The notes beneath the pieces were generated by a model, which saw nothing but the letters and a program-made list of their open reading frames with translations, was not told the origin of the DNA and made no database searches. Position numbers and translations under genes: made by a program. A DNA stretch of 64,000 nt from an uncultured Sedimentitalea sp. (GTDB lineage Bacteria > Pseudomonadota > Alphaproteobacteria > Rhodobacterales > Rhodobacteraceae): contig CANNGH010000002.1 of NCBI GenBank assembly GCA_947504115.1, positions 310,001 through 374,000 on the forward strand, given 5' to 3'. Below are positions 30,137 through 38,926 of this stretch, piece after piece; the first letter of the stretch is position 1, and every line of letters starts with the position of its first letter.

Positions 30137-31474
30137 TCAACGGAAAGCATGCAACGCGCCGTCGGACCCCACGACATAAAGCGTCCGGTTGGCCACGACG
30201 GGTGCGGTGGTCGCGCCGCCCGGCACGGCGACACGCGACACCAGCTGTCCGCTTTCGGGCGAGAAGAAACGCAGCCAGCCGTCGTTGCTGGCGATCACGA
30301 TGCGTCCGCCGGCAAGGATCGGGCCGTAATGCGCCCATGTCCGGCCGCGTTTGCGCGGCTTGTCCTTGACGAAACCGGGCAGATCGACGGCCCAGATCAC
30401 GCTGCCGTCACGCGCGTCGAACCTTGCCAACTGGTTGAGATCGGTCACGGCGAAGATGCTGTCGCCGGCCGGCCAGACCGGACCCAGCGCGCCCTGCCGC
30501 GCCATCCAGAGCTGTTCGCCGGCATTGGTATCGAACGCCGCCAGACGCCCGGAATGGTTGCCCGCATAGACCGTATCGCCTGAGATGACGGGGCTGCCGG
30601 TGACATCGCTGATGCGCGACACCGCGCGCCCCAGTCGTTGCCCGGCGACCGACGCGGTCCAGCGCCGCGTGCCGCCCTGCCGGAACGCCGCCACCACATC
30701 GCCCGAGCCGAAGCCGAACACCGCGAGATCGCCGCCAAGCGCCGGGGCGGGTGCGCCCAGGATGTTGGTGATGCTGGGCGCGGCGCTGAGTTGCCAGACG
30801 ATGCGGCCGTCATCGGCGTCGATGGCCCAGCCGGTGTCGTCGCCCGCGACCAGATAGACGATTCCGTCGCGCACCGTCGGCGTGCCGCTGCCGGTCGCGT
30901 CCAGCTTCTGACGCCAGCGCACGGCCCCGCTGCGCGCATCCAGCGCGGTCACCACGCCAAAGCCCGACGAAACGTATAGCGTCCCGCCCGCATAGGCCAG
31001 CCCGCCGCCGGTCGCGTCGCCCGGACGCTCGTTCGGCGGGGTCAGGTCGGTGCTCCACGCAAGCGCGCCGGAGGGCGTCACGCCGGAGACGCGCGCGCCG
31101 GAATCCAGCGTGTAGATCAGCCCGCCGCCCACGACCGGATCGGCGGTGATGCGCGCGCGCTTTCCGTCGGGGCTGCCGATCGGGGTGGTCCATATCTGCT
31201 GCAACGATCCGCCAAGGGCGGCGTTGTCCACGCGATAGGCCGGGGAACCGATGCCCTGCGTCCAGTCTGCATTGACGCTTTGCCCCGGAAGGCGAATCGC
31301 GCGCGCCAAGTTGTCGGCCGCTTTCGGCTTGTCCTCGGGCATGTCCAGACCGGCGCGGATATCCTCGCGCTCGCCGGGCAGGATGACCTGTTTTTCGGCG
31401 CAGGCGGCCAGCAGCATGGCGCCGCCCACAAGACAGGTCAGCCCGAGGCGGGTGGAAATGATCGCTGAATTCAT
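30137..31474 (-). CDS. bamB: Outer-membrane assembly lipoprotein BamB-like (PQQ propeller)
   Basis: Lipoprotein of the BAM complex that inserts beta-barrel proteins in the outer membrane. The 445-residue protein starts MNSAIISTRLGLTCLVGGA with the lipobox LLAACAEK (Cys about residue 24), then a PQQ-type beta-propeller with repeated blades such as GGLIYTLDSGARVSGV, GTLYVSSGFGVVTALDARSGAVRW and TLYVVGSDGALHAF. An ATG two codons upstream (31480) is also possible, but AGG is eight bases from 31474. The order yfgM-like, bamB, der matches that in E. coli. Confidence 0.88.
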   Translation of the reverse strand: MNSAIISTRLGLTCLVGGAMLLAACAEKQVILPGEREDIRAGLDMPEDKPKAADNLARAIRLPGQSVNADWTQGIGSPAYRVDNAALGGSLQQIWTTPIGSPDGKRARITADPVVGGGLIYTLDSGARVSGVTPSGALAWSTDLTPPNERPGDATGGGLAYAGGTLYVSSGFGVVTALDARSGAVRWRQKLDATGSGTPTVRDGIVYLVAGDDTGWAIDADDGRIVWQLSAAPSITNILGAPAPALGGDLAVFGFGSGDVVAAFRQGGTRRWTASVAGQRLGRAVSRISDVTGSPVISGDTVYAGNHSGRLAAFDTNAGEQLWMARQGALGPVWPAGDSIFAVTDLNQLARFDARDGSVIWAVDLPGFVKDKPRKRGRTWAHYGPILAGGRIVIASNDGWLRFFSPESGQLVSRVAVPGGATTAPVVANRTLYVVGSDGALHAFR

Positions 31475-31535
31475 CGTCATGGCCTGTCTTGCTGTGTCTC
31501 GATACTGCCCGGTCCGGCGCGGTGCCGGCGACGGA

Positions 31536-32207
31536 TCATCCCTGCCCGTCCGGCGTGCCTTGCGGTGTGCCGCCAAGCGCCACAATCACCTGTGCCACGC
31601 GCTGTTGCAAGCCCGCAGGTGCCTCGGCGTCCTCAAGAATATCCTGAAGGCGGGCAATGGCGGCTTGCGCGTCGTTTTCCTCGATGTCGATCAGGGCCAG
31701 TTGTTCCTGCGCCAGAAGGCGCAAGGGCGCGCCCGGCTGGCTCAGCGCCTCGAATTGCAGACGCCGCTCGGAGGCCGGCAGATCGGTTCCCCGCAACGTC
31801 AGCGCCTTGAACGCGGCGATCTGGCGATAGATTTCAGGCAGCGCGCCATCGGTGGCGATCGCGTTCAGACGCTCGACCGCCCCGGCGGGATTATCGGTCT
31901 CGGCCTGCGCCGCCGCCGTCAGAAACCCCACGACGGCCTGGCCGCCCGGCGTTTCGGCGTCGATCCCGGACAGCGCATCGGCGCGCCCGGCTGCATCGTC
32001 GTTTTCCAGCGCGGCAAGGATCGCATCGCCCAGATTCTCGGCTTGCGTCCGCGCCTGCGCCTTGCGGTATTCGTTGAACGCCGCGCCGCCGACCACCACC
32101 AGCACCAGCAGCACCGCAATCCAGCCATAGCGCCGAAACAGCGCGAACAGACGGTCGCGGCGTACCTCCTCGGTGACTTCGTCGATGAAACTGTCGCTAT
32201 GGCTCAT
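31536..32207 (-). CDS. YfgM-like TPR membrane protein
   Basis: A 223-residue inner-membrane protein with a cytoplasmic N-terminus (MSHSDSFIDEVTEEVRRDRL), one membrane segment at about residues 29-46 and a periplasmic tetratricopeptide-like helical domain rich in Ala (about 50-205). YfgM proteins assist periplasmic chaperones near SecYEG. AGAGG precedes the ATG at 32207; a longer frame to 32561 runs through non-coding DNA. It is the first gene of the yfgM-bamB-der operon and lies 61 bp upstream of bamB. Confidence 0.82.
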   Translation of the reverse strand: MSHSDSFIDEVTEEVRRDRLFALFRRYGWIAVLLVLVVVGGAAFNEYRKAQARTQAENLGDAILAALENDDAAGRADALSGIDAETPGGQAVVGFLTAAAQAETDNPAGAVERLNAIATDGALPEIYRQIAAFKALTLRGTDLPASERRLQFEALSQPGAPLRLLAQEQLALIDIEENDAQAAIARLQDILEDAEAPAGLQQRVAQVIVALGGTPQGTPDGQG

Positions 32208-32560
32208 GCGGTGCCTCTTGGTCGCGTGTGACGGCGATGCGGCCCGTTCCATCGGAAAAAGCCAAGATTTGCCCCCTATTAGCGCGCCTTTCCGTCCAAG
32301 CCAAGTGGCGGTGGCGCAACAGTGGCGCATGAAGATGCGCAAAAACGCCCCCGAACGCTCCGAACGCTCCGAACGGCGCCGGAACGGGACGGGGAAAAAT
32401 TTCCCGCGCCCGCGCCTGCACACTTCCCCCCCTTGCGCCGCCGCGTTATGTTGGCGCGCAAAACCGCTGCCGGAGATATCGGCGCGGGGCGACAGGCCGC
32501 GTATTGTATCGCGGTCGCGCAGAGGAACGAGAGCCACCGGCAGACTGGCAAGGACGGGCA
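32208..32560. other. 353-bp divergent intergenic region
   Basis: Lies between the YfgM-like gene and the SPOR lipoprotein gene and should hold two opposing promoters. I see no gene in it. It contains a 9-base tandem repeat (unit CCGAACGCT, about 2.8 copies, 32351-32375). I cannot assign a -35/-10 pair with confidence, and the longer frames crossing it have no recognisable protein. Confidence 0.5.
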
Positions 32561-33340
32561 ATGACGGGACGTATGGGTTTCAGCAGGACGATCCTGCGCA
32601 TGGGCGGGATGGCGCTGGCAATGGCGGCGCTGTCCGGGTGCGACGGTGCGCCCGGCCTCGGGTTCCTGAAATCCAAGGACAAGCCCGCCGCCGATCAGAG
32701 CGCCCCGGTGGTGGACCGGGACATCGAAGCCCCCGACGTGTTTCAAAAGACCGAGGCCGGGCTGTGGGACGGACGCCCCTCGCTGGGCGGTGTCTGGGTC
32801 GCGCATCCCGACGTGACCGATCCGCAACGCGTGATCATCCGCAATACCGCCAACGGTGAATCCGTGGTCGGCGCGCTGTTCCGGCGCGAGCGTGACCTGC
32901 CCGGCCCGCGGTTCCAGGTGTCCTCGGAGGCGGCCGGTGCCCTCTCGATGCTGGCCGGCGCGCCGGTCGAGTTGAACGTGACCGCGCTGATGCGGAACGC
33001 AGCGCCCGGCGACGATACGGAAGACGACGCCGCCATCGCGGGCATCCAGCCGGAAACCGCAGAGACGGACACCGATCCCCGACCGCAGCCGGCGGATGCC
33101 GCCTCGTCGCTTGCCGAACCCTATATCCAGACCGGTATTTTCAGCCTCAAGGCCAACGCCGAAAGGTCCGCCGCGCAGATGCGCGAGGCCGGTCTGACGC
33201 CGACGGTGCGCCAATCCTCCGGGGATGGCCGGCTTTGGCGCGTGCTGGTCGGTCCGGCCAGCACCGAATCCGAACGCACCACCCTTTTGAAACAGGTTCA
33301 GAGCGCCGGCTTTCCGGATGCCTATGCCGTCACCGACTGA
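32561..33340 (+). CDS. SPOR-domain lipoprotein (RlpA/DedD-like tail)
   Basis: A 259-residue lipoprotein: N-terminal signal with lipobox LSGC (Cys about residue 24), a low-complexity region, a middle part with GLWDGRPSLGGVWVAHPDV, and a C-terminal SPOR domain from about residue 180 (YIQTGIFSLKANAERSAAQM to WRVLVGPAST). SPOR domains bind denuded peptidoglycan at the division site. The middle part, DPQRVIIRNTANGESVVGAL and VELNVTAL, resembles an RlpA-like double-psi fold, but the catalytic Asp/His are not obvious. AAGGA is upstream of the ATG. The dacC-type gene follows after 19 bp. Confidence 0.78.
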   Translation: MTGRMGFSRTILRMGGMALAMAALSGCDGAPGLGFLKSKDKPAADQSAPVVDRDIEAPDVFQKTEAGLWDGRPSLGGVWVAHPDVTDPQRVIIRNTANGESVVGALFRRERDLPGPRFQVSSEAAGALSMLAGAPVELNVTALMRNAAPGDDTEDDAAIAGIQPETAETDTDPRPQPADAASSLAEPYIQTGIFSLKANAERSAAQMREAGLTPTVRQSSGDGRLWRVLVGPASTESERTTLLKQVQSAGFPDAYAVTD

Positions 33341-33359
33341 CAGGAGCCGACCGAGTCCC

Positions 33360-34523
33360 ATGACCCTCCTCCGCCTTTTCCTGGCCGCCGTTCTGGTGGC
33401 CGCCACCGCGATGTCCGCCGCTGCCTTCGACACGCAGGCACGCGCCGCCTATGTTCTGGATCAGGGCACCGGCACGGTGCTGTTGTCCAAGAATGCCGAC
33501 GAACCGCTGCCCCCGGCCTCGATGTCGAAACTGATGACGCTCTATGTCGCGTTCGAAGCGTTGCGCGACGGGCGTCTGACGCTGGACGAACGACTGCCCG
33601 TGTCCGAACACGCGATGAGCTACAAGGGCTCGACCATGTTCCTGAACACGCAGGACCGCGTGCGGGTCGAGGATCTGCTGCGCGGCATCGTGGTGATGTC
33701 GGGCAACGACGCCTGCGTCGTGCTGGCCGAGGCGATCAGCCCCGATGGCACCGAGGCGGGGTTCGGCCGTTTCATGACGCAGCGCGGCCAGAAGATGGGC
33801 CTGACCGATTCCACCTTCACCAATTCCAACGGCTGGCCACAGGCCGGGCACCGGATGTCGGTGCGCGATCTGGCGATTCTGGCCGACCGCCTGATCACCG
33901 ATTTTCCCGAATTCTATCCGCTGTTCGCGGAAAAAGAATTCGAATTCGACGGGCGCGCGCCTTCGAACACGCAGAACCGCAATCCGCTTCTGGGGCTGGG
34001 AATCGGCGCGGACGGGCTCAAGACCGGCCACACGCAAGAGGCCGGTTATGGCCTTGTCGGGTCCGCCAAGCAGGGCGACCGGCGGGTGATCTTCGTGATC
34101 TCGGGCTTTGAAAGCGCGGCACAGCGCGCCCAGGAGGCCGAGGCCCTTGTTAACTGGTCGTTTCGCCAATTTGCCGAAAAGACCATCGCGCGCGCCGGCG
34201 AACCGGTCCTTCAGGCTGCGGTCTGGCGCGGCGGAGAACCCACGGTAGGGCTGGTGCCGGCCGAGGATCTCACGATCCTGATGCCGACGCTGGGCGGCAG
34301 CGACATCACCGCCGAGGTGGTCTATTCCGGCCCGTTCAATGCGCCGGTCGCGCAGGGGGACAAACTGGCCGAACTGGTGATAACGCGGGCCGATCTGCCC
34401 GATGTGCGTCTGCCGCTGGTCGCCGACCGGAACGTGCCGCTGGGCGGGTTCGCGGTCAAGGTCAGGACCGCCGCGCAACAATTGTTCAAAAGGTTCACCT
34501 CCGGTCCCGCGGAGGCCATGTGA
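33360..34523 (+). CDS. D-alanyl-D-alanine carboxypeptidase (PBP5/6 type)
   Basis: Trims pentapeptides of peptidoglycan in the periplasm. The 387-residue protein has a signal peptide (MTLLRLFLAAVLVAATAMSA, cleaved near AAAF), the SXXK motif SMSK (about residue 57), SGN (about 118) and KTGHT (about 224) of the penicillin-binding fold, and a C-terminal beta domain ending in KVRTAAQQLFKRF, an amphipathic membrane anchor. It overlaps tmk by four bases (GTGA). Pairing with the SPOR lipoprotein suggests shared cell-wall work. Confidence 0.92.
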   Translation: MTLLRLFLAAVLVAATAMSAAAFDTQARAAYVLDQGTGTVLLSKNADEPLPPASMSKLMTLYVAFEALRDGRLTLDERLPVSEHAMSYKGSTMFLNTQDRVRVEDLLRGIVVMSGNDACVVLAEAISPDGTEAGFGRFMTQRGQKMGLTDSTFTNSNGWPQAGHRMSVRDLAILADRLITDFPEFYPLFAEKEFEFDGRAPSNTQNRNPLLGLGIGADGLKTGHTQEAGYGLVGSAKQGDRRVIFVISGFESAAQRAQEAEALVNWSFRQFAEKTIARAGEPVLQAAVWRGGEPTVGLVPAEDLTILMPTLGGSDITAEVVYSGPFNAPVAQGDKLAELVITRADLPDVRLPLVADRNVPLGGFAVKVRTAAQQLFKRFTSGPAEAM

Positions 34524-35149
34524 GCAAGCGCGCCGGGCTGTTCATCAGTTTCGAGGGGATCGACGGGTCGGGCAAATCCACGCAGGCGCGGCTTCTGGCC
34601 GATACGCTGCGCGCGCAGGGCCGCGAGGTGGTGCTGACCCGCGAACCCGGCGGTAGCCCCGGTGCCGAACAGATCCGCGCGCTGGTGCTGGAGGGCGAGC
34701 CCGACCGCTGGTCGCCCCATACCGAGATCCTGCTGTTCACCGCGGCACGGCGCGATCATCTGGAACGCACCATCGCGCCTGCGCTGGCGGCCGGCAAGGT
34801 GGTGATCTGCGACCGGTTTGCCGACAGCACGCGGATGTATCAGGGCCTGTCGCGCGGCGATCTGCGCGCGCTGGTCGATCAATTGCACGACCTGATGATC
34901 GGGCGCGAACCCGACCTGACGCTGCTGATCGACATGGACCCCGAGACCGGCCTTGCGCGCGCGCTGGCCCGCAACGGCACCGAGGAACGGTTCGAGACCT
35001 TCGGCGCCGATCTGCAACGCCGCATGCGCGCGGGATTCCTCGCGCTGGCCGATGAATTCCCCGACCGCATCCGGACGATCGACGGAAACCGCACCGCAGA
35101 TGCCGTGGCCGCCGATATCCGCACCGCCGTCGAAAGCGCCCTCGCATGA
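34520..35149 (+). CDS. tmk: Thymidylate kinase
   Basis: Phosphorylates dTMP to dTDP. The 209-residue P-loop kinase has FEGIDGSGKSTQARLL (about residues 10-25), LTREPGGSPGAEQIR, and the DRF motif in ICDRFADSTRMYQG (about 95-108). The start is GTG at 34520, overlapping the preceding stop as GTGA with GGAGG just upstream. It is coupled to holB by an ATGA overlap, a common tmk-holB arrangement. Confidence 0.96.
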   Translation: MSKRAGLFISFEGIDGSGKSTQARLLADTLRAQGREVVLTREPGGSPGAEQIRALVLEGEPDRWSPHTEILLFTAARRDHLERTIAPALAAGKVVICDRFADSTRMYQGLSRGDLRALVDQLHDLMIGREPDLTLLIDMDPETGLARALARNGTEERFETFGADLQRRMRAGFLALADEFPDRIRTIDGNRTADAVAADIRTAVESALA

Positions 35150-36270
35150 GCGCCAGAACCGACCACCCGTTCCCCGACCAGATCGCCGGCGCACCGCATC
35201 CGCGCGACACGGCCCGTTTGTTCGGTCAGGACACCGCCGAGGCGGATTTTCTCGACGCATGGGGCTCGGGACGCCTGCATCACGCCTGGCTGTTGACCGG
35301 ACCGCGCGGCGTGGGCAAGGCGACGCTGGCCTGGCGCATCACGCGGTTCCTGCTGGCCACGCCACCGCCCGACGATACCGGTCTTTTCGCCGGGCCACCC
35401 GCGCCGGAATCGCTCGATATACCGGCGGATCATCCGGTTGCCCGCCGCATTGCCGCCCGCAGCGAACCGGGGCTGGCCCATGTCACGCGCAGCGTCAACG
35501 ATAAGACCGACCGCATGCGCAACGAGATCGTGGTCGAGGACATCCGCAACCTGCACCGCTTTTTCAGCCTGTCCGCCGCCGATGGCGGCGCGCGCGTCGT
35601 GATCGTGGATGCCGCCGACGAGATGAACACAAGCGCCGCCAACGCGCTGCTCAAGATGCTGGAGGAACCGCCCGCGCGCGCCACGCTGCTGCTGGTTTCG
35701 CACCAGCCGTCGGGATTGCTGCCCACGATCCGCTCGCGGTGCCGGGTTCTGCGTCTCGCCCCGCTGGGCGCGCCGGACATGCAGGCGGCGCTGGCGCAGG
35801 CAGGGGCCGATCTGCCCGACAATCCCGATCAACTGGCCGCGCTCGCCTCGGGGTCGGTGGGCGCGGCGCTGCGGCTGCTCAACCTCGACGGCTTGCGGCT
35901 TTACCACGATCTGATCGCGATCCTCGGCTCGCTGCCGCGTCTGGACCGCCAGCGCGCGCTGGCCCTTGCCGACAGCGTCGCCCAACGCAACGCGACCGAA
36001 CGCTTCGACCTGCTGCTGACCCTGATCGACGTCGCGCTGTCCCGTCTGGCACGCTGCGGCGCCACCGGTCAGCCCCCCCTGCCCGAGGCCGCGCCCGGCG
36101 AATCCGCCACCCTGTCCCGACTTGCCCCCGGTCCCGAACAGGGCCGCGCATGGGCCGATGCCGCCGCCACCATCACGGCACGCAACCGCCACGGACAGGC
36201 GGTCAACCTTGACCCTGCCGCGCTTGTCCTAGATACGGTTTTCAGGATGCAGAAGACCGCGCAGGCATGA
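35146..36270 (+). CDS. holB: DNA polymerase III subunit delta'
   Basis: Clamp-loader subunit. The 374-residue AAA+ protein has HHAWLLTGPRGVGKATLA (P-loop region, about residues 45-62), the sensor area VVIVDAADEMNTSAANALLKMLEEPP, and the SRC motif in PTIRSRCRVLRLAPL (about 190). The usual zinc-binding cysteines of delta' after the P-loop are not evident, as in many alphaproteobacteria. It sits between tmk and tatD with four-base overlaps on both sides. Confidence 0.93.
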   Translation: MSARTDHPFPDQIAGAPHPRDTARLFGQDTAEADFLDAWGSGRLHHAWLLTGPRGVGKATLAWRITRFLLATPPPDDTGLFAGPPAPESLDIPADHPVARRIAARSEPGLAHVTRSVNDKTDRMRNEIVVEDIRNLHRFFSLSAADGGARVVIVDAADEMNTSAANALLKMLEEPPARATLLLVSHQPSGLLPTIRSRCRVLRLAPLGAPDMQAALAQAGADLPDNPDQLAALASGSVGAALRLLNLDGLRLYHDLIAILGSLPRLDRQRALALADSVAQRNATERFDLLLTLIDVALSRLARCGATGQPPLPEAAPGESATLSRLAPGPEQGRAWADAAATITARNRHGQAVNLDPAALVLDTVFRMQKTAQA

Positions 36271-36305
36271 CAGGGCCGCCGCGCGGCGAGAAATACCGGG
36301 GCCGC

Positions 36306-37109
36306 ATGTCCGACACGCCAGAAATCACCGACAGCCATTGCCACCTCGATTTTCCCGATTTCGACGGCCAGCTTGACACCATCATCGCCGACGCCGCCGC
36401 CGCGGGGGTGACACGCATGGTCACGATCTGCACGCGACTGAAGCAGGAACCCGCCGTGCGTGCCATCGCCGACGCGCACGCCCCGGTCTTCTACGCCGCC
36501 GGCACCCATCCGATGAGCGTGGCCAACGAACCCATGGCAAGCGCCGACCAGCTGATCGCCCTTGCACGTCATCCCAAATTCGTCGGCATCGGCGAGACGG
36601 GCCTCGATTATCACTACACCTCCGAAAGCGCCGACGCGCAACAGGACTCGCTGCGCATCCACATCGCCGCCGCGCGCGAAACCGGCCTGCCGCTGATCAT
36701 CCACGCCCGCGACGCCGACGACGACATCGCCCGCATCCTGACCGAGGAATACCGCAACGGCGCCTATACCTGCGTGATGCACTGCTTTTCGTCCGGCGCG
36801 GCGCTGGCGCATGCGGCGCTCGACCTCGGGTTCTACCTGTCGATGTCCGGCATCGCCGCCTTCCCAAAAAGCGGCGATTTGCGCGCCATTTTCGCTTCCG
36901 CCCCGGTCGAACGCATCCTTGTCGAAACCGACGCGCCCTATCTCGCGCCGCCACCCCATCGCGGCAAACGTAACGAGCCGGCCTATACCGCCCATACCGC
37001 GCGGGTCGGCGCGGAACTCTTCGGCCTTGACTACGCCGATTTCGCCGCACGGACACAACACAACTTCGATCGCCTGTTCACCAAAGCGGCCGCCTGGGCC
37101 CCGGCATGA
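36306..37109 (+). CDS. tatD: TatD family metal-dependent DNase
   Basis: A 267-residue TIM-barrel hydrolase of the TatD/YcfH family. It has the metal-binding DSHCHLDFP (about residues 9-17), GIGETGLDYHY (about 94), LIIHARDADDDI (about 130), MHCFSSG and the final Asp in VETDAPYLAPPPHRGKRNEP (about 205). The frame opens at 36267 with an ATGA overlap to holB, which would add 13 residues (MTGPPRGEKYRGR) not found in the family; I prefer the ATG at 36306, but the overlap pattern of the whole gene string makes 36267 a real alternative. Confidence 0.9.
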   Translation: MSDTPEITDSHCHLDFPDFDGQLDTIIADAAAAGVTRMVTICTRLKQEPAVRAIADAHAPVFYAAGTHPMSVANEPMASADQLIALARHPKFVGIGETGLDYHYTSESADAQQDSLRIHIAAARETGLPLIIHARDADDDIARILTEEYRNGAYTCVMHCFSSGAALAHAALDLGFYLSMSGIAAFPKSGDLRAIFASAPVERILVETDAPYLAPPPHRGKRNEPAYTAHTARVGAELFGLDYADFAARTQHNFDRLFTKAAAWAPA

Positions 37110-37906
37110 GCGGGACGCTGCGCTTCACCATCCTCGGCTGCGGCTCGTCCGGCGGGGTGCCGCGCCTTGGCGGCCATTGGGGCGAGTGCGATCCCGAAAA
37201 TCCGAAAAACCGCCGCCGCCGCTGTTCCCTTCTGGTCGAACGCGACGGACCCGACGGCACCACGACCGTCCTGATCGACACCTCGCCCGACATGCGTAGT
37301 CAATTGCTGGACACCGGCACCGGACGGCTGGACGGCGTGGTCTACACCCATTCCCATGCCGATCATGTCCACGGTATCGACGATCTGCGGATGATCGTCT
37401 TCAACATGCGCGCCCGCCTGCCGGTCTGGGCCGATCACCCGACGCAGGACGCACTCTATGCGCGGTTCGGCTACGCGTTCGTGCAACCCGAAGGCTCGTA
37501 TTATCCGCCGATCCTCGACATGAACACCATCGATGGTCCGTTCGAGATCACCGGCCCCGGCGGTGCGATCCCGCTGCGTCCCTTCCTGGTGCATCACGGC
37601 TCGATCGACTCGCTGGGCTTTCGCATCGGCGGGCTGGCCTATCTGCCCGACGTCGCTGAAATTCCGCCTCCCGCGTGGCGCGAGCTCGACAATCTGGACT
37701 GCTGGATCCTCGACGCTTTGCGCCGCACGCCCCATCCCACCCACGCGCATCTGGACAAGGCACTGGAATGGATCGAACACGCCCGTCCGCGCTGCGCGGT
37801 GCTGACGAACATGCATATCGACATGGATCACGATGCGGTCGCGCGCGACACCCCCGATCATGTCACACCCGCCCATGACGGCATGGTGCTGCACGTTCCC
37901 CTCTGA
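37106..37906 (+). CDS. PhnP-like metallo-beta-lactamase-fold hydrolase
   Basis: A 266-residue MBL-fold phosphodiesterase-like protein. It starts LRFTILGCGSSGGVPRLG and carries the metal motif YTHSHADHVHGIDD (HxHxDH, about residues 83-96), FLVHHG and a late LTNMHIDMDHD. It also shows the family insert CDPENPKNRRRRCSLLVE. Related enzymes cleave cyclic phosphodiesters (PhnP) or lipoate-linked substrates; the substrate is not visible. The ATG overlaps the tatD stop (ATGA), and tatD-PhnP pairs are common in this bacterial family. Confidence 0.88.
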   Translation: MSGTLRFTILGCGSSGGVPRLGGHWGECDPENPKNRRRRCSLLVERDGPDGTTTVLIDTSPDMRSQLLDTGTGRLDGVVYTHSHADHVHGIDDLRMIVFNMRARLPVWADHPTQDALYARFGYAFVQPEGSYYPPILDMNTIDGPFEITGPGGAIPLRPFLVHHGSIDSLGFRIGGLAYLPDVAEIPPPAWRELDNLDCWILDALRRTPHPTHAHLDKALEWIEHARPRCAVLTNMHIDMDHDAVARDTPDHVTPAHDGMVLHVPL

Positions 37907-37986
37907 CCCCGCCCCACCGGCTTCTTCTGGCGAAAAATATCCCCGCCGGAGGCTCCCCAACTTCGCCACAGGCGCAAGGACCGGCC

Positions 37987-38919
37987 ATGTTTCACACCCT
38001 GATCAATGTGATCCTGCCGGTCTTCATCGTCATCGGTGCGGGTTATGGCGCAATCTGGACGCGGTATTTCAGCGGCGATCTGGCCGACACGCTGATGCGG
38101 TTCACCCAGAACTTCGCCATTCCCTGCCTGCTGTTCCGCGCCATCTCCTCGATCGACCTTTCCGTCGGCTTCGACCTGCGACTGCTGGCCAGCTTCTATG
38201 CCGGCGCGACGCTGTGCTTTGCCGCCGGCCTGTTCGGGGCACGGCTGATCTTTGGCCGTCCGTGGGAGGACAGCGTCGTCATCGGCTTCTGCTGCCTGTT
38301 TTCCAACGGTGTCCTGCTGGGGTTGCCGATCACCGAACGCGCCTATGGGCCCGACAACCTGATCGGCAACTTCGCCATCATCGCGTTCCACTCCCCCTTT
38401 TGCTACACGCTGGGCATCACGGTGATGGAGTTCTTCCGCAACCGCGGCGCGACCGGGCGCACCTTTGCCCGCGCCGTGACCAACGCGGTTTTCCGCAATC
38501 CCCTGATCGTCGCCATCCTGCTGGGATTCGTCGTCAACATCTCGGGTCTGGTCGTGCCGGAAGTCGTCGACGACGCGCTGGCGATGATCGCCCGCGCCGC
38601 CATTCCTTGCGCACTCTTCGCTCTGGGCGGCGTGCTGGTGCAATACCGCCCCGAGGGCGATGCCCGCGTGATCGCCTGGATCTGCACCCTGTCGCTGCTG
38701 GTTCACCCCGCATTGGTCTGGAGCATCGGCACCACGCTCGATGTGCCCACAGACCTGTTTCGCTCGGGCGTGCTGATGGCATCGATGGCACCGGGGGTGA
38801 ATGGCTATGTCTTTGCCAACATGTATGGCCGCGCCAAGCGGGTCGCGGCCTCGTCGCTGTTGATCGCAACCGCGGTTTCGGTGCTGACGGTGTGGTTCTG
38901 GCTGGGCGTGCTGGGCTGA
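37987..38919 (+). CDS. AEC (auxin efflux carrier) family transporter
   Basis: A 310-residue inner-membrane carrier with about ten hydrophobic segments, in two repeats of five. Family features are FAIPCLLFRAISS near residue 43, SNGVLLGLPITERAYG near 107 and MASMAPGVNGYVFANMY near 262. AEC proteins move malonate, malate or other anions outward or inward; the substrate is not visible. The ATG at 37987 is preceded by GCAAGGACCGGCC. It converges on the P450 gene with a seven-base gap. Confidence 0.85.
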   Translation: MFHTLINVILPVFIVIGAGYGAIWTRYFSGDLADTLMRFTQNFAIPCLLFRAISSIDLSVGFDLRLLASFYAGATLCFAAGLFGARLIFGRPWEDSVVIGFCCLFSNGVLLGLPITERAYGPDNLIGNFAIIAFHSPFCYTLGITVMEFFRNRGATGRTFARAVTNAVFRNPLIVAILLGFVVNISGLVVPEVVDDALAMIARAAIPCALFALGGVLVQYRPEGDARVIAWICTLSLLVHPALVWSIGTTLDVPTDLFRSGVLMASMAPGVNGYVFANMYGRAKRVAASSLLIATAVSVLTVWFWLGVLG

Positions 38920-38926
38920 GGCAGCC

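Noticed and set aside
32351-32375. 9-base tandem repeat as an operator or iteron
   Set aside because: Only 2.8 copies of a GC-rich unit, with no replication or regulatory gene nearby; could be chance.
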